Shown piece after piece: positions 1 to 10,255 of a stretch of 64,000 nt of DNA. Within the stretch, counting starts at the first letter, position 1; each line of letters starts with the position of its first letter. The notes below the pieces were generated by a model. That model made no database searches. It was given only the letters and a program-made list of their open reading frames with translations, and was not told where the DNA came from. Position numbers and translations under genes: made by a program. The stretch comes from Branchiostoma floridae (Eukaryota; Chordata; Leptocardii; Amphioxiformes; Branchiostomatidae): assembly GCF_000003815.2 (NCBI RefSeq), contig NC_049982.1:33789978-33853977 (forward strand), in the 5' to 3' direction.

Positions 1-72
1 CACATAACGGATCCGTTAATAGTTTGGACAAGGATACGTAATATATGAAGCTGGAAAATGATGATCACTCAC

Positions 73-191
73 CTTTTGTGCTGTTCTGTGTCCGTCTGTC
101 CCCAAGAAAACTCGGCCAAAGATTGCCTGAACTGTTGATAGACTAGACGCCTGATTACGTCTGCTCCCATCCAGTACGTCTGCTCCCATCA
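73..191 (-). CDS. possible exon of an unrecognised gene
   Basis: On the minus strand an open stretch runs from an acceptor (CCTCCAG, just above 191) to a strong donor (AAAG then GTGAGT, at 71-72). In the frame that stays open it reads MGADVLDGSRRNQASS and onwards. It contains a direct duplication of about 16 bp (TACGTCTGCTCCCATC on the plus strand, around 155-190). I recognise no domain. A second open stretch directly upstream (to about 388, minus) could be the same or a neighbouring exon. It could equally be a chance ORF; there is no homology support. Confidence 0.18.
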
Positions 192-439
192 CTGGAGGGT
201 CTATTGTGTTCACTCAAAAGTTCTCGAATGCTCTTCCCTATCTCTGTGCTCCGCCTTTGGGTTGATCTGTCATGTAAACACCCAATAAGGTCCACCCTTC
301 TCTCCTCCCACTTTTCCTCCCAACAAATAACGTCCACCCTGCTTTCCACAGAAATCTCCGCCCAGCTGTCTGTCCATCTGGTCATCAATCATTGCACTTT
401 CTGTGGTACATTTGTAATTGATAACAGTACTAACACACA

Positions 440-1220
440 GCTATCTATATGTTGGTAACATTCTATGAACTTATTTGGAGACACGATTAGCTTTTACAAT
501 GTCTATAGCATCTGTACTCTTCCCGTTATCCTTTATTCATCAATATCCATGGAACAAATCTAGATAACACACAGCCACAGGAAAATATCATATACAGCAA
601 CTTTTCAAAAGAGTCACAAAAAGTAGGAAGTCTACGCTAGGTCCATGAACAATGGGACAAAATCTAATTTCCTTACACAAACTATTCCATGTGTTAGACG
701 TTCTGTGCAGAAATTGTTCAGTTTTTAGCATTTGAATTTGTTCTGGGTTTCAGAGAGCGGATATTTTCTGACTTTGAAGATTTGGTCCGATAACAGTGAC
801 CTTGCATTGCGGGTAGTTTACATATTGACACTGATGGTTTGTTTTCATGACTCATGAAAATTCACTAAGTTTTCTGCTGGATCATGTCTTTCAAGTTTAA
901 TGGCACTAACGTTAGCATCTGCAGTAAACTGTAAAGAGTCTCTGGACCCGTCGGACCTGTCGCATCCAAGGGTGATCCTGGCCGCTGTGTTTTGTATCGC
1001 TTGAAACCTGAAGTTGTTACATACTTTTCTCAGATGTATCGGTACCCAGCCGTGTCAGTACCAGCTTAAATCAGTGCCACCTTCTGTCTGTGTGGATTGG
1101 AAGTGATTTACTCACTCTCAGCTCACTTGACCATACTGATATTGCACTTCTTTGCTGCATAGCCTATTTGAGATTCTAATGTAAGATTTAGATTTGTTTA
1201 TGTAAAATTTGCGTCAACAA
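440..1220. other. no feature recognised
   Basis: AT-rich sequence without a convincing exon, RNA gene or repeat structure on either strand. Confidence 0.5.
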
Positions 1221-1224
1221 TAAC

Positions 1225-1430
1225 GTGACAGTGGGTCCAGTTGTACAGGTGGTGGTGCAAGTGAAACGTTTTCACAGATGTCCCCATGAACTCCCAGTAC
1301 TAAGCTTGTCGGTGGGCACCTGTTTAACACTGTCCCCTGAGCTCGGGTTCCAGTTGTACAGGTGGTGCGAGTGTTATGATTTAACAGACACAGATGTCCC
1401 CACGGGCATGGTATACTGGAATGGGCTGTA
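1225..1430 (+). repeat. imperfect direct duplication
   Basis: Two imperfect copies, about 120 bp apart, share CCAGTTGTACAGGTGGT and CAGATGTCCCCA. The short ORF across them has no recognisable product. Confidence 0.5.
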
Positions 1431-1925
1431 ATTCTTACCAGATGTCCTACAGCTGGTCTGGCAGTCTGTGCTTCGGGACTCTCAATGGGCTACTTTACCA
1501 TTGTGACATTGTCAATCGGCCACGAGGTGATTAATCCCCTAATAAACCAACATTTTATCCATATGAAAATGAATTCCACTTCGTCGTGGATTATCATAGA
1601 TATAATACGTTACGTCGTAAGTTATTAACATTTCTAGAATCAAGTAGATCAGATTTTAAGAGACTAGATGCTACAGACAGATTTTAATGTATATAAATAT
1701 AAATTATCTTCAATGGTACAACGCAAAAATAGGCAAATATAAGAGACAGCTTTGTTATTAGAAAATATACTGGCACTCATGATAATTCCCGCTCGATTGA
1801 AATTTGATATCGAAATTTATGCTAGCATTCATTGTTATAGTAATTAGGATATTTAGTTTTACCCAATACCTTTATTTCACACTCTGTGTGATAGTTGCTG
1901 CCATGCATTCCACCGTGTACATTTA
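1431..1925. other. no feature recognised
   Basis: AT-rich non-coding sequence; nothing recognised. Confidence 0.45.
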
Positions 1926-1928
1926 AGG

Positions 1929-2047
1929 TCATTCATTCATTCATTCATTCATTCATATACTGTCAAGGCACAGACAGTCCACATCAGAGACAAAGGGTGT
2001 CTATGACAGAATAGTCTTAATAAAACAAACAAACAAACAAACAAACA
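1929..2047. repeat. ATTC and AAAC microsatellites
   Basis: A run of about seven CATT/ATTC units (1929-1955) is followed 70 bp later by about six AAAC units (2024-2047). The second, preceded by AATAAAAC, looks like the tail of an old retroposon. Confidence 0.7.
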
Positions 2048-2149
2048 ACTTTTCCATCGTAAACTTTCGTCGCCTGTGTTTTTATAAACACCATGCTTGT
2101 TTAATCTTTTTTTTTTCATAATTGCCTTCAAATTGATTTTACTGAGGTT

Positions 2150-2460
2150 TTTGGCTATTCTTATGTATATTTTTGCCACCTGTATCCTGGTATCACAGCC
2201 GAATGACCCGAAATTTGGTACCGAGGTGCCTTGATCATATGCCAACATAGATTCTATAACAGTTTTGGCTTTAAAATGCTTTAAAGTGCTTTGGAATTTT
2301 GCGATTTTCGGCCATTTTGTTTACAAAAAAATGACATTTTTGGCTCCTGTACCCTCGTTTACAACCAAATGACCTGAAATTTAGTAAAGGGGTGCTCTAG
2401 ATATGTATTGAAATGACCCATGTATAATTTTGAAAATGATATATTTGAGGATTTTTCAAG
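2150..2460 (+). repeat. dispersed repeat R1 (copy 1), internally duplicated
   Basis: Two tandem units each carry a CCTGTAYCCT...ACAACC box followed by AATGACCTGAAATTTRGTA and, ~60 bp later, AAATGACCCA. The same pair of units occurs at 50170-50500 in the same orientation, so this is a dispersed family. No coding potential recognised. Confidence 0.65.
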
Positions 2461-2479
2461 TCATGTTGCAATGACCAAA

Positions 2480-3640
2480 CGGGTTAACGACCTCGCCCCA
2501 CCTCAAGACTGCAGGTGCAAGCCAGAACATTTGTATAACTTAATCTAACTTAAAGGTAGGTAACCGATCACTTAGCCTAAATCAATAACCTGATGATGAT
2601 TCGGGAGCAAATCAGTGAGCCTGGTGTTTTCTGGAAGAGTCCATTCTCTTCTTCGCAAGCTCCGAAGAGAACTATGTTTTCCGACTATTTCACAGACAAG
2701 TACACACACCGTTAGGGTAGTGAGCTCACCGTCACGAGTACGGTCGGGCATTTATTGGTTCATCAGACTCAACAACAGGACAACATCTGTTTAACACATC
2801 GGTTCATCAGTGTTAACAACTTCTGTTTACACATTATTGGTCTCATATCTACTACCCCAAGCATGTCTTGCTACGAGGTGGCGACCGTTATCCTGGTTGC
2901 CAAATTGTTGCCATAACAATGTTGCAAAATCAATGACATGGCGATGAATAAGTAACGCAGATACCATCAGCCAAGAGGGAGAATAGCTCACAATGACGCT
3001 TACACAACCGCATGAACAACACAGCGACTTGGCTATATACAGCACTAAAAAGTCATGTCAGTAGGAAAGTTGCATACTTGCATGTCAAGCTTCAATTCAT
3101 AACAGAACGTACACGAACTCAGCATGCGCCACATAGGGGCTCAACTTTACACACACATCTACTGAATCCCACAAGCAGTCACTCTGTGAGCACAAACAAT
3201 AGCGTAAGGGTTTGATCTCTCTCAAGATTGCATAGAGACTAGGTTAAGATACAACTGAGTGCAAAAGCTATAGTAGAAACAGACCATACAGTATAATTGA
3301 GCGTCTTGAAGTCAGATAAGTGAGGGTAGGGTTGGGTGGGAAATATGACCGTACTCAGTGAAGGAGAAGCCACGAATGACCTACATGGGAGATGGGGGAA
3401 AGGTCAGAGGGTAAATGGGGTCAGAGGGGCATCAGGGTAGGGGGACACGTGACTTGTCTGCTCAGCCGTCGGAAAACTTGAATTCTTGTACGGACGGGTT
3501 CTTTTTTTTATTCATCTTTGGACTGGTGATTATTATGTAAAGTCTTTCAGTGGGAGTCTTTTTGGACTGGTCTACTTTGCAACTTTATATAGTGTTGGGG
3601 ATGCGGATTAATCCAATTATAGTGCAGTGTGGATAGTGCA
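2480..3640. other. no feature recognised
   Basis: Short ORFs only; no gene, RNA or clear repeat recognised. Confidence 0.45.
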
Positions 3641-3930
3641 TATATAGCTCCCAACAGAGCTCTAACAATTTCTTGAAGGTGACGAGAACCATGTATTTGT
3701 ATTCACAGTGCGTAGAGCTGCTCGTTCAGAACTACCACCACGCTATGTTGTTTCTTTAGCAGAGCTCCTCCATAGATCTCTAACAATTTCTTGAGGGAGC
3801 CGTGAATCATGTTTTTGTTTTCACATTGCGTGGAGCAAGGTATACGGGGCTGGCAAGACCTCTCCGTATAGGCCTAAACATTTCTTCAATGTGACGTGAA
3901 GCATGTGTTTACATACGTCGATGTAGGTTA
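3640..3930 (+). repeat. dispersed repeat R2, three tandem units
   Basis: Units start near 3659, 3776 and 3870 and share CTCTAACAATTTCTTGA, then a GTGACGTGAA-like block, then TTCACAGTGCGTAGAGC. Related single units occur at 4815-4890, 8380-8470, 48620-48760 (plus) and 47830-48130 (both orientations). Confidence 0.6.
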
Positions 3931-4235
3931 GATATCCAGGTAATAAGATATACCAAAAAGTAGTTACTTAAGCAACTGGATATGATTTTGGAAACGGTCA
4001 GACGTTTCGGATAGAATCCACTATCCTTTGTCAGTGAAGTTATCTGAAGGAAACAGGTCTTTTATACTCTAACTATGAATGAAGACAATATCAGATGTTC
4101 AATAGGAAACGTTGTAAGAAAATTCAGACTGAAGACCATTTGGATTCCAAAGAAAGCAAAGGTAAGGCAAAATCAAGCTGAAGACAATTTGGATTTCAAA
4201 GGATAGCAAGGCTAAGCCACAATGTACTATTGATG
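3930..4235 (-). mobile_element. Penelope-like element, 3' flank, copy 1
   Basis: This stretch matches 44490-44710 at many positions (for example TTTTGGAAACGGTCAGACG versus the second copy's TTTTGGAAATGGTCAGGCG). It directly continues the GIY-YIG coding remnant at 4343-4813, so both copies carry the same element end. Confidence 0.6.
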
Positions 4236-4342
4236 GTTGCCAAATGTACTATTGCTGTTGTTGTTTTTAATAATAAAAAAATGAATAAAATGAGAACAAA
4301 ACACACACAAAAAAAGGCTAAGACACAGTTAATGCAAATGAG

Positions 4343-4813
4343 TCAATTAGCTCCTGTTGTTTTAGTTGGGAGCGCTATGTCCCAAGTGCCGGAAAGTTCC
4401 ATACGTAGCCCCCCTTTTCTGTTGAGGATGGGATTGTATATTCTCTCATATATGGCCTCTCTAACTCCCCGTTCAAACCAGCGGGCTTCGCGGTCTAGGA
4501 TGTCGGTGGACTGGATGTTGATAGCAGAGGAGTAGCCGTTGGCGCTGGGTTTGCAATATTCTTTGTACCTTGCCTTCAGTGGCCGACTAGTCTCACCAAT
4601 GTATGAGTTGGTGCAGTTGGGTTCTTCACATTTGAGTCTGTAGATTACATTGGCCTTAGAACTTTTCTGTGGTCTGTTTTTTAGATGTACCAGTTTGTGT
4701 CGGAGGGTTGAGAGAGGTTTGAAGCTAGTGGCGATTTTGAAGTTCCGTCTGAGTTTTTCCGAAAATCTTTGGACATAAGAGATGGCAATGTTGGCTTTCT
4801 TTCTGTTGGTCAA
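4343..4813 (-). pseudogene. Penelope-like element GIY-YIG endonuclease fragment
   Basis: A minus-strand open frame of about 156 codons encodes the C-terminal endonuclease region of a Penelope-like retroelement. The zinc-finger-like CEEPNC is followed by NSYIGETSRPLKARYKEY, matching the ..YIGET.R.L..R..EH pattern of PLE GIY-YIG domains. The downstream ILDREARWFERGVREAIYE resembles the conserved helix with W...REAI, and PILNRKGGLRMELSGTWD the usual end. In known PLEs this domain nicks target DNA for reverse transcription. No reverse transcriptase domain is visible upstream (higher coordinates), so this is a truncated copy. The reading frame itself has no stop. A degraded second copy lies at 44490-45110. 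Confidence 0.8.
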
Positions 4814-4829
4814 TGGTTTGCACGTTTAC

Positions 4830-5795
4830 ATTCATAGTGCGCGGAGCTAGCTCCGTGGAGCTGGAAGGTTGTACTAGCAATCTCCACGGAGGAGGTCAGG
4901 CCTCTACCATTGAGGTTGCTCGAGCAGCCCTATTGTCCTGCTACTGCTTCTACTGTCGTATTGAGGCCACCTGAGTCATTAGCACCCAATGTGACTATTT
5001 CAAGCGCCTCGCAATTCAGCCCCTGACTTCCAGGTGTGAGTGGAACATTAAATCTGTCCGGACCTGCAGCTTGTACTTTCAGTGTGTTACGCCATAAGGG
5101 GCTTTACAGGTACTGCAATACAAAAGCGTCACTTGAACTCAACAAACTAACTTGAAATAAGGATTTGAAGCATCATAAACTTTGACGCATCATTGACGTC
5201 ATTAGCCTCTCGATTGGAATTTCTGTCGTCAGCGATCTGGATCTCTACCAGTAACTACCCAGACATATGTACCGGCATGCCTAATAAAGATAAAAGGTAA
5301 TCCAGGGATAATGATAAAATTCCCATAACAAGTTAAAACAATTTGCATCATTACAAGCACCTGATAAAGCGGAAGCTGGAGGGAGGGGTTTGGTCAAACG
5401 AACACAGCTTCATCTTTGCCCCAAAACCTATCCTACACCTCAACCAAAACCGCAGCACTTTAACTTAAACCTATCCAGACTGAGTTCCATGAACACATAC
5501 CTTTGCCAAATAAACCAGGTTTGTCATGCAGAAAGATGTCTGTAGACATACAAAATTTATTTTATATGTTATGTTAAGTCACACGAACTCTTACCAACTA
5601 GAGTTTGGTGACCTAATACCTCCATGAAATATTAAGAGCTTGTGTAAATTTTATGCCAATGACTTACAAGGGGGCCCAAAATCTAATCATTAGTCTGTGT
5701 AGGGAGGGTGGAGAGGTACATGTGTACGGGCGTATGTCACTGGAGTGTTGAACTTCTATTGTTGCAATATTTTAACGAAAGAAAGTTTGCAAGTT
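4830..5795. other. R2-like unit, then no recognised feature
   Basis: 4815-4890 holds an R2-type unit (CATTCATAGTGCGCGGAGC). The remainder is unannotated non-coding sequence. Confidence 0.4.
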
Positions 5796-5930
5796 CTTGC
5801 CCGAGGACAAATTTCAACATGGAACATACAGAATACTAAACATACAGAAAATAAAAGACTTTGGTATAGATAACAATTGTGACAAGAAGAGACAAGTGGC
5901 TATTCTAGTAATGTTATGTACTGCTGAGAG

Positions 5931-6160
5931 CTACAATCTAAGTATATTGGGTTTGACTTCTTTCTGGAAGCAGTGGAAGATGACCCACTTTTCATCTGAA
6001 TTAGCTCTGCCCCAAATCTCACAACCATATGATATAAAAGGTTTGATACATGTTCTAGATAGTTCGAGCTGAGTCTTTGGAGACAGAGTTGAATGCATGA
6101 AGGGTTTGAGACTGAAAATGGCTTTTAAAAGATTTTTGCGAGGACAGCTCAATTTGAGAC
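5931..6160 (-). pseudogene. LINE reverse transcriptase C-terminal fragment (CR1/L2-like)
   Basis: The minus-strand frame reads LKAIFSLKPFMHSTLSPK, then LELSRTCIKPFISYGCEIWG. This matches the ALFSLK..........L..SCVKPI..YGCEIWG block downstream of the RT catalytic core in CR1/L2-type LINEs. The frame is lost beyond 5930. Old, truncated insertion. Confidence 0.65.
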
Positions 6161-6299
6161 CATGTACATGTAGTGAATGGGGAGATGACAGTGTACCTAC
6201 CTTTCACTAGAATACTAAGAATAGAATAGTAGAGTAGAATACAGACTAAGACTGTTGTTATGCACATATGCCCTTCATTTTGGCATGACAAGCTGATCA

Positions 6300-7130
6300 G
6301 ATGGCTTAAGGGTCAACTAACACATTGCAAGGTCTGACCTTTACACCTCTGAAGTATCAGGTTGCTCACAGCACTGACAGATCATAGGCCAGTCCAATCT
6401 AATGTCTTGGCTCAAGATTTTCCTGCTCTTATTAAATATGCAAATTAGCTTTTAATTTGCATAACTAGCTTCTTTTTATGAAAGTCTTTAATTAAGCTAT
6501 CGTATCCAAAATCATGACGATTCGGCAACACGTTCATATTTGCCATTAATTATGCAAATAAGGTCATCATTTGCATAATTGATATCTATCGACATTTCTC
6601 TCTTTCCCAGCCACACATGTCACAAGTTTGAAAGTCCTAGCATGGCCTGAGGTGGACTTATAAACTTTCCTCATTAATTATACGAATGAGCTGCCCAATA
6701 AGTAGCATTCCATCACGCAGGTCATCACTCATACTATCTGCATACCAAAAATCATGATGATCCGTCAACACGTTCTCCAGTTATCCTCGTCCGAAGTTTG
6801 AGAGTAAGCCGGCGCCTGCAATTCCAAGAAAGCCGATAGGGGGCCCAAACTCGCAGCAATCACTCTCTGCCCCGAGGGCTCTCAACCGCTCAAAAATCAC
6901 GACCGCAGCATGTCCAGAACACGAGATATCAAACATAGAGTTTCCGCTGCAGTACCTTAGCAAGCCGCTAGGGGATCCATTATCGACCTCCCCCTTAGTT
7001 TTCCCGACCCCTACCCACCTACCAAATATTAGCTGCATCCATTGAAGTTTTCTCGAGTTATGCTGTTCACGGACAGGGGACAAACACACAACCGAACCGA
7101 AAATATAACCTTAGCCATTCTGGCAAAGGT
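6300..7130 (+). repeat. dispersed repeat R3 (octamer-rich), copy 1
   Basis: Contains several facing ATGCAAAT / ATTTGCAT octamers (for example AATTATGCAAATAAGGTC and ATCATTTGCATAATTG near 6545-6580), followed by a block with CCAAAAATCATGATGATCCG and CGAGATATCAAAC. Copies lie at 38390-39075 (same orientation) and 57800-58400 (inverted); 34060-34210 appears to be a partial one. Confidence 0.6.
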
Positions 7131-7650
7131 AACTAAGAAACTTAAATTTCTAACTTCACTCCCATGTATAGATTCTTTTTAAAAAAGAACAAGGTCATTT
7201 TCATGCAACGGACAGCCATTCGACCAATGATGGACTGCACATGCAACACATTTATTCCAGTTTAAACCATGGGCAAGTCATTTTTACAACTTTGTTAAGT
7301 TGATAGATTATTGCGAATTGACCACTCACAGCTGCATGGTCCGTTCTGTCTGATTACATTTGGGAATTTGAAGCTTTATCCGGGTCGAAATGGTTTCATA
7401 CGACGCCACACCTTGGGCATTTGAGTACTGACAAGGTCATAGCCTCAGGTCCAAGGTCAAGCCATTTGAGAAGTTGAAGTGCAACGTTTTGTGTCCTCGA
7501 GGTTGTGCAGGATCTGACCTTAGATAAGATAGCATCATCATCGCCGGAAACCAAATGTGAAGAAGCCTGTCAACGAGCAATCATCAACCGCAATCCCCAT
7601 GACATTTCATAGCCATTGGAATATGCCGAGTTAATACTGAAGACCGTTTG
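7130..7650. other. no feature recognised
   Basis: No exon, RNA or repeat recognised. Confidence 0.4.
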
Positions 7651-7654
7651 ATGG

Positions 7655-7935
7655 ACAAAGTTTGTTGACAGAGGCATCTTATTTGTAGAGGACTTGCTTG
7701 ATATAAGTGGAAAACCCATACCATACAATGTTTTAGTTAAGAAATACGGTAAACTGTGCTCTGAAAATCCATACAATGGGTTAGTTTCTACATTATGTAC
7801 ATGGTCTTCGAGTAAAACCAAAAAAGGTTTCAACCACCTGCAAGTGTGTAGACCAATTTTAAAGAATTATGATTGGCTGAGAGGGGCAAAAATCAACAAA
7901 AAAACTTATGATCATGTTATGGAAAAAGAAATCTT
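7655..7935 (+). pseudogene. LINE ORF2 C-terminal fragment (L1/Tx1-like)
   Basis: The plus-strand frame reads FVDRGILFVEDLLDISGKPI, then YNVLVKKYG. This follows the W...GI.Y..DLL...G....eF..kY pattern found after the RT domain of L1/Tx1-type elements. There is no start or upstream RT domain, and the frame is interrupted before 7655. The tRNA-like SINE head begins directly at its end. Confidence 0.5.
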
Positions 7936-7942
7936 AAGGATC

Positions 7943-8062
7943 GCGGATCGCGTGGCGCAGCGGCAGCATTTGTGCCTCGTAACCGAGAGGTTGCGGGTTC
8001 GAATCCGTCTGCGTGTCACCGATCTTGTGAAAGGCACTTTACACGGCTTTCCTCACTATACA
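7943..8062 (+). mobile_element. tRNA-derived SINE, 5' part
   Basis: A tRNA-like head has an A box TGGCGCAGCGG (7953-7963) and a B box GGTTCGAATCC (7995-8005), the internal RNA polymerase III promoter. It is followed by the SINE body GGCACTTTACACGGCTTTCC also seen in the copy at 28060-28540. The anticodon-loop-like CTCGTAA recalls tRNA-Thr(CGT), but the acceptor ends do not pair, so it is not a functional tRNA gene. Truncated after about 120 bp. Confidence 0.8.
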
Positions 8063-8329
8063 TCCATCGCGTAAAACAATCTTCATACGTACATTATAAC
8101 AGCTAGGCGAAAAGATAGAACACAAATACAACACACCTAAAACGACAGTCATTAATTCTTATGAAAATGAAACTGTTGCCATGGCGATATTTTTTATTGC
8201 CACACTTATTAATACTAATAAGCTTAAAAGCTAAATAAAACTCCCTGGTGTTCTTGTGTGTGCTACGTTCCTGGGCCGGTGAAGGTCATAGCCGGTGCTA
8301 GTTCAGCCCGTCCCCGTTTGTTTTTCTTC

Positions 8330-8680
8330 TACGAGAGAAGCTTCTCCATGGATTTAAAAAAAAAAGAAATCATGAAGGTGACGAGAACTAAGTGTTTGCA
8401 TTCATGAGTGCGTAGAGCCCGTTTCGTGGAGATGGAGGGCTGTACGAGCAACCTCCATGGAGGCCCTATCAATGGCCCTTTTAGCGTCAGTCGATCCGGT
8501 ATGGAGGTAGGTTTGTTGCTCATCCCATGTTGTGTTTTGGGCAGGTTACCTGGCGGAGCCCATCCCTCTCCAGGCCCTTACAACACTGGTGTGGCCCCCT
8601 CACATGGTTTCGCCCACCTGCTGAGACGGTGTACCGGGGTGTGCGCTTGTATGACAGGAGCCAGCATGTGAGAGATTAAA
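8330..8680 (+). repeat. R2-family unit with flanking sequence
   Basis: GAAGGTGACGAGAACTAAGT, then CATTCATGAGTGCGTAGAGC, match the R2 units at 3640-3930 and 48620-48760. The ORF across it has no recognised product. Confidence 0.5.
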
Positions 8681-10180
8681 GGGAGTGTTATTTCCCAATA
8701 GATAATGTATCAATGAATACATGATCAGCCGACCTTTTGTGGAATTCCACTTGTGGCGAATTACGCAACGTGTGTTTGTGAAACAATATGACACTCACTA
8801 AATCCATGCAGACCCTACCCATGTATTCCCTATACGTGTAGACACTTCCTTTATCTTGAATATTTTCGGCATAAATAAGGGGCGCTAAGCATACCACGAA
8901 GGTCAATTGTTCACAAGATATCAAAGAACACATATCTAGACGTGTTTTTCTTAGCGCCCCTGAAATTAGCTTTGTATCCTAACTTAAGTCAGGCACGTTG
9001 TATTCAGCCATAGGCTGAGATTGATTTAATTTAATTAGAGGGTACTTGGGGAGTTTTGTAGAAGACTGAATGCTTTTTGATGCGCGTGGGGCTAATGGGT
9101 TCTCTTTCGTGTAATGGTACATAGCATACATTTGTCACTTCTACAATTAATATCTATCGGAAACTAACAGTCCCGTCTGGAGTGGAATGCCCCTTTAAGG
9201 GATTGGTGTGAGGTCCAATGGTGCCTGTCCACACTACTGATGCAGCAGACAGGCTACCAAAGGTGCAATCAAGGTTCAGGGTGCAAGCCCGGTATCTTTG
9301 CTCATATAGAAAGATAAACAGATGCATTCTCCATTCATTTATTTTTCACATTTTATTTCTAGAACAAAATCAACCATATGGAAGTTGCCAAAAAACTTGT
9401 GTATATGACATGTAACCACTTCAATAAATTAATGATAAAGAATATCAATAAATACTTACTTAAAATATTGCACTCAAGCACGACAAGTAAATTACCCCAA
9501 TCATTTCAATAGATATCAATGATACAATATGTGAACAAGATATAATTCAGAAACAATTTAGACATTGCAACGCAGTACTTAACATGGATAAACAATACAT
9601 GGCACATTTCAACTGTAATACCGGTTGAGATATGTTGGCATCACTGCTGAGTATTTAGTGCAATAAATAGACATGGTAACATTTGAACAGTATTTTCAAG
9701 CAAAAATCCTTTTTTGTTTCATCTCTACACACTAAGGATACATATCTTCTGTAGCCTCGAATATCACACATGCAAAACATGCAACAGTATAAATACTATT
9801 ATAATGACTAAATAGCAGCATCTTCATATGAAATTGATACGTCGTCAGTTAATTCTCTGTTGATTTCTTTCCAACGACACCAAGTTAATTCCACTTTGTT
9901 CTATTTTACCAAGGACGTTATAAAATATTTTACCTAGCTTCTCTAGCTGCCAAGGATATCATTGTGTGTAAACTAACTCAATCAAATGACATTTATCTAT
10001 TCAAGTCTATTTCAAGTCATAATAGTAAAGGTTGTAGCACCTATTGATTCTGGTTTTCACATTGTAAAAATTACAATAATCATCAAAATAGTTTGGAGCT
10101 GATGACAGCTCGAAATGAGAGCTAACATTTTACATTTTCTGAACCCTATACAATAGGATTCATGTCAATGAAAGATATAT
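8680..10180. other. no feature recognised (3' flank of gene A)
   Basis: AT-rich sequence with no exon. Part may belong to the 3' UTR of the minus-strand gene at 10256-12517, but I saw no convincing AATAAA signal on that strand. Confidence 0.35.
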
Positions 10181-10186
10181 GTTTTG

Positions 10187-10201
10187 ATGCTTTTGAAGCA
10201 T
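10187..10201 (-). promoter_or_regulatory. 3' UTR triloop hairpin of gene A (distal)
   Basis: On the minus (mRNA) strand the 15-mer ATGCTT-CAA-AAGCAT forms a 6-bp stem with a 3-nt loop, 56-70 nt after the stop codon. Gene B carries the same stem with loop TGA at 21697-21711, at nearly the same distance from the TCACGTGATTA block. Possible post-transcriptional control element; function inferred only. Confidence 0.5.
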
Positions 10202-10212
10202 ACGTCGTGTAA

Positions 10213-10231
10213 TCACGTGACATCCACGTGG
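10213..10231 (-). promoter_or_regulatory. 3' UTR triloop hairpin of gene A (proximal)
   Basis: On the mRNA strand CCACGTGG-ATG-TCACGTGA folds into a 7-bp stem (one G-U pair) closing a 3-nt loop, about 25 nt after the stop codon. An adjacent perfect palindrome ATTCTCGCGAGAAT occupies 10232-10245. The matching element in gene B is at 21669-21687. CACGTG is also an E-box, so a DNA-binding role is the alternative. Confidence 0.5.
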
Positions 10232-10255
10232 ATTCTCGCGAGAATTTAGTGTTAC

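Noticed and set aside
7943..8020. A functional tRNA-Thr(CGT) gene
   Set aside because: Acceptor-stem ends do not pair and the sequence continues into a SINE body shared with other copies.
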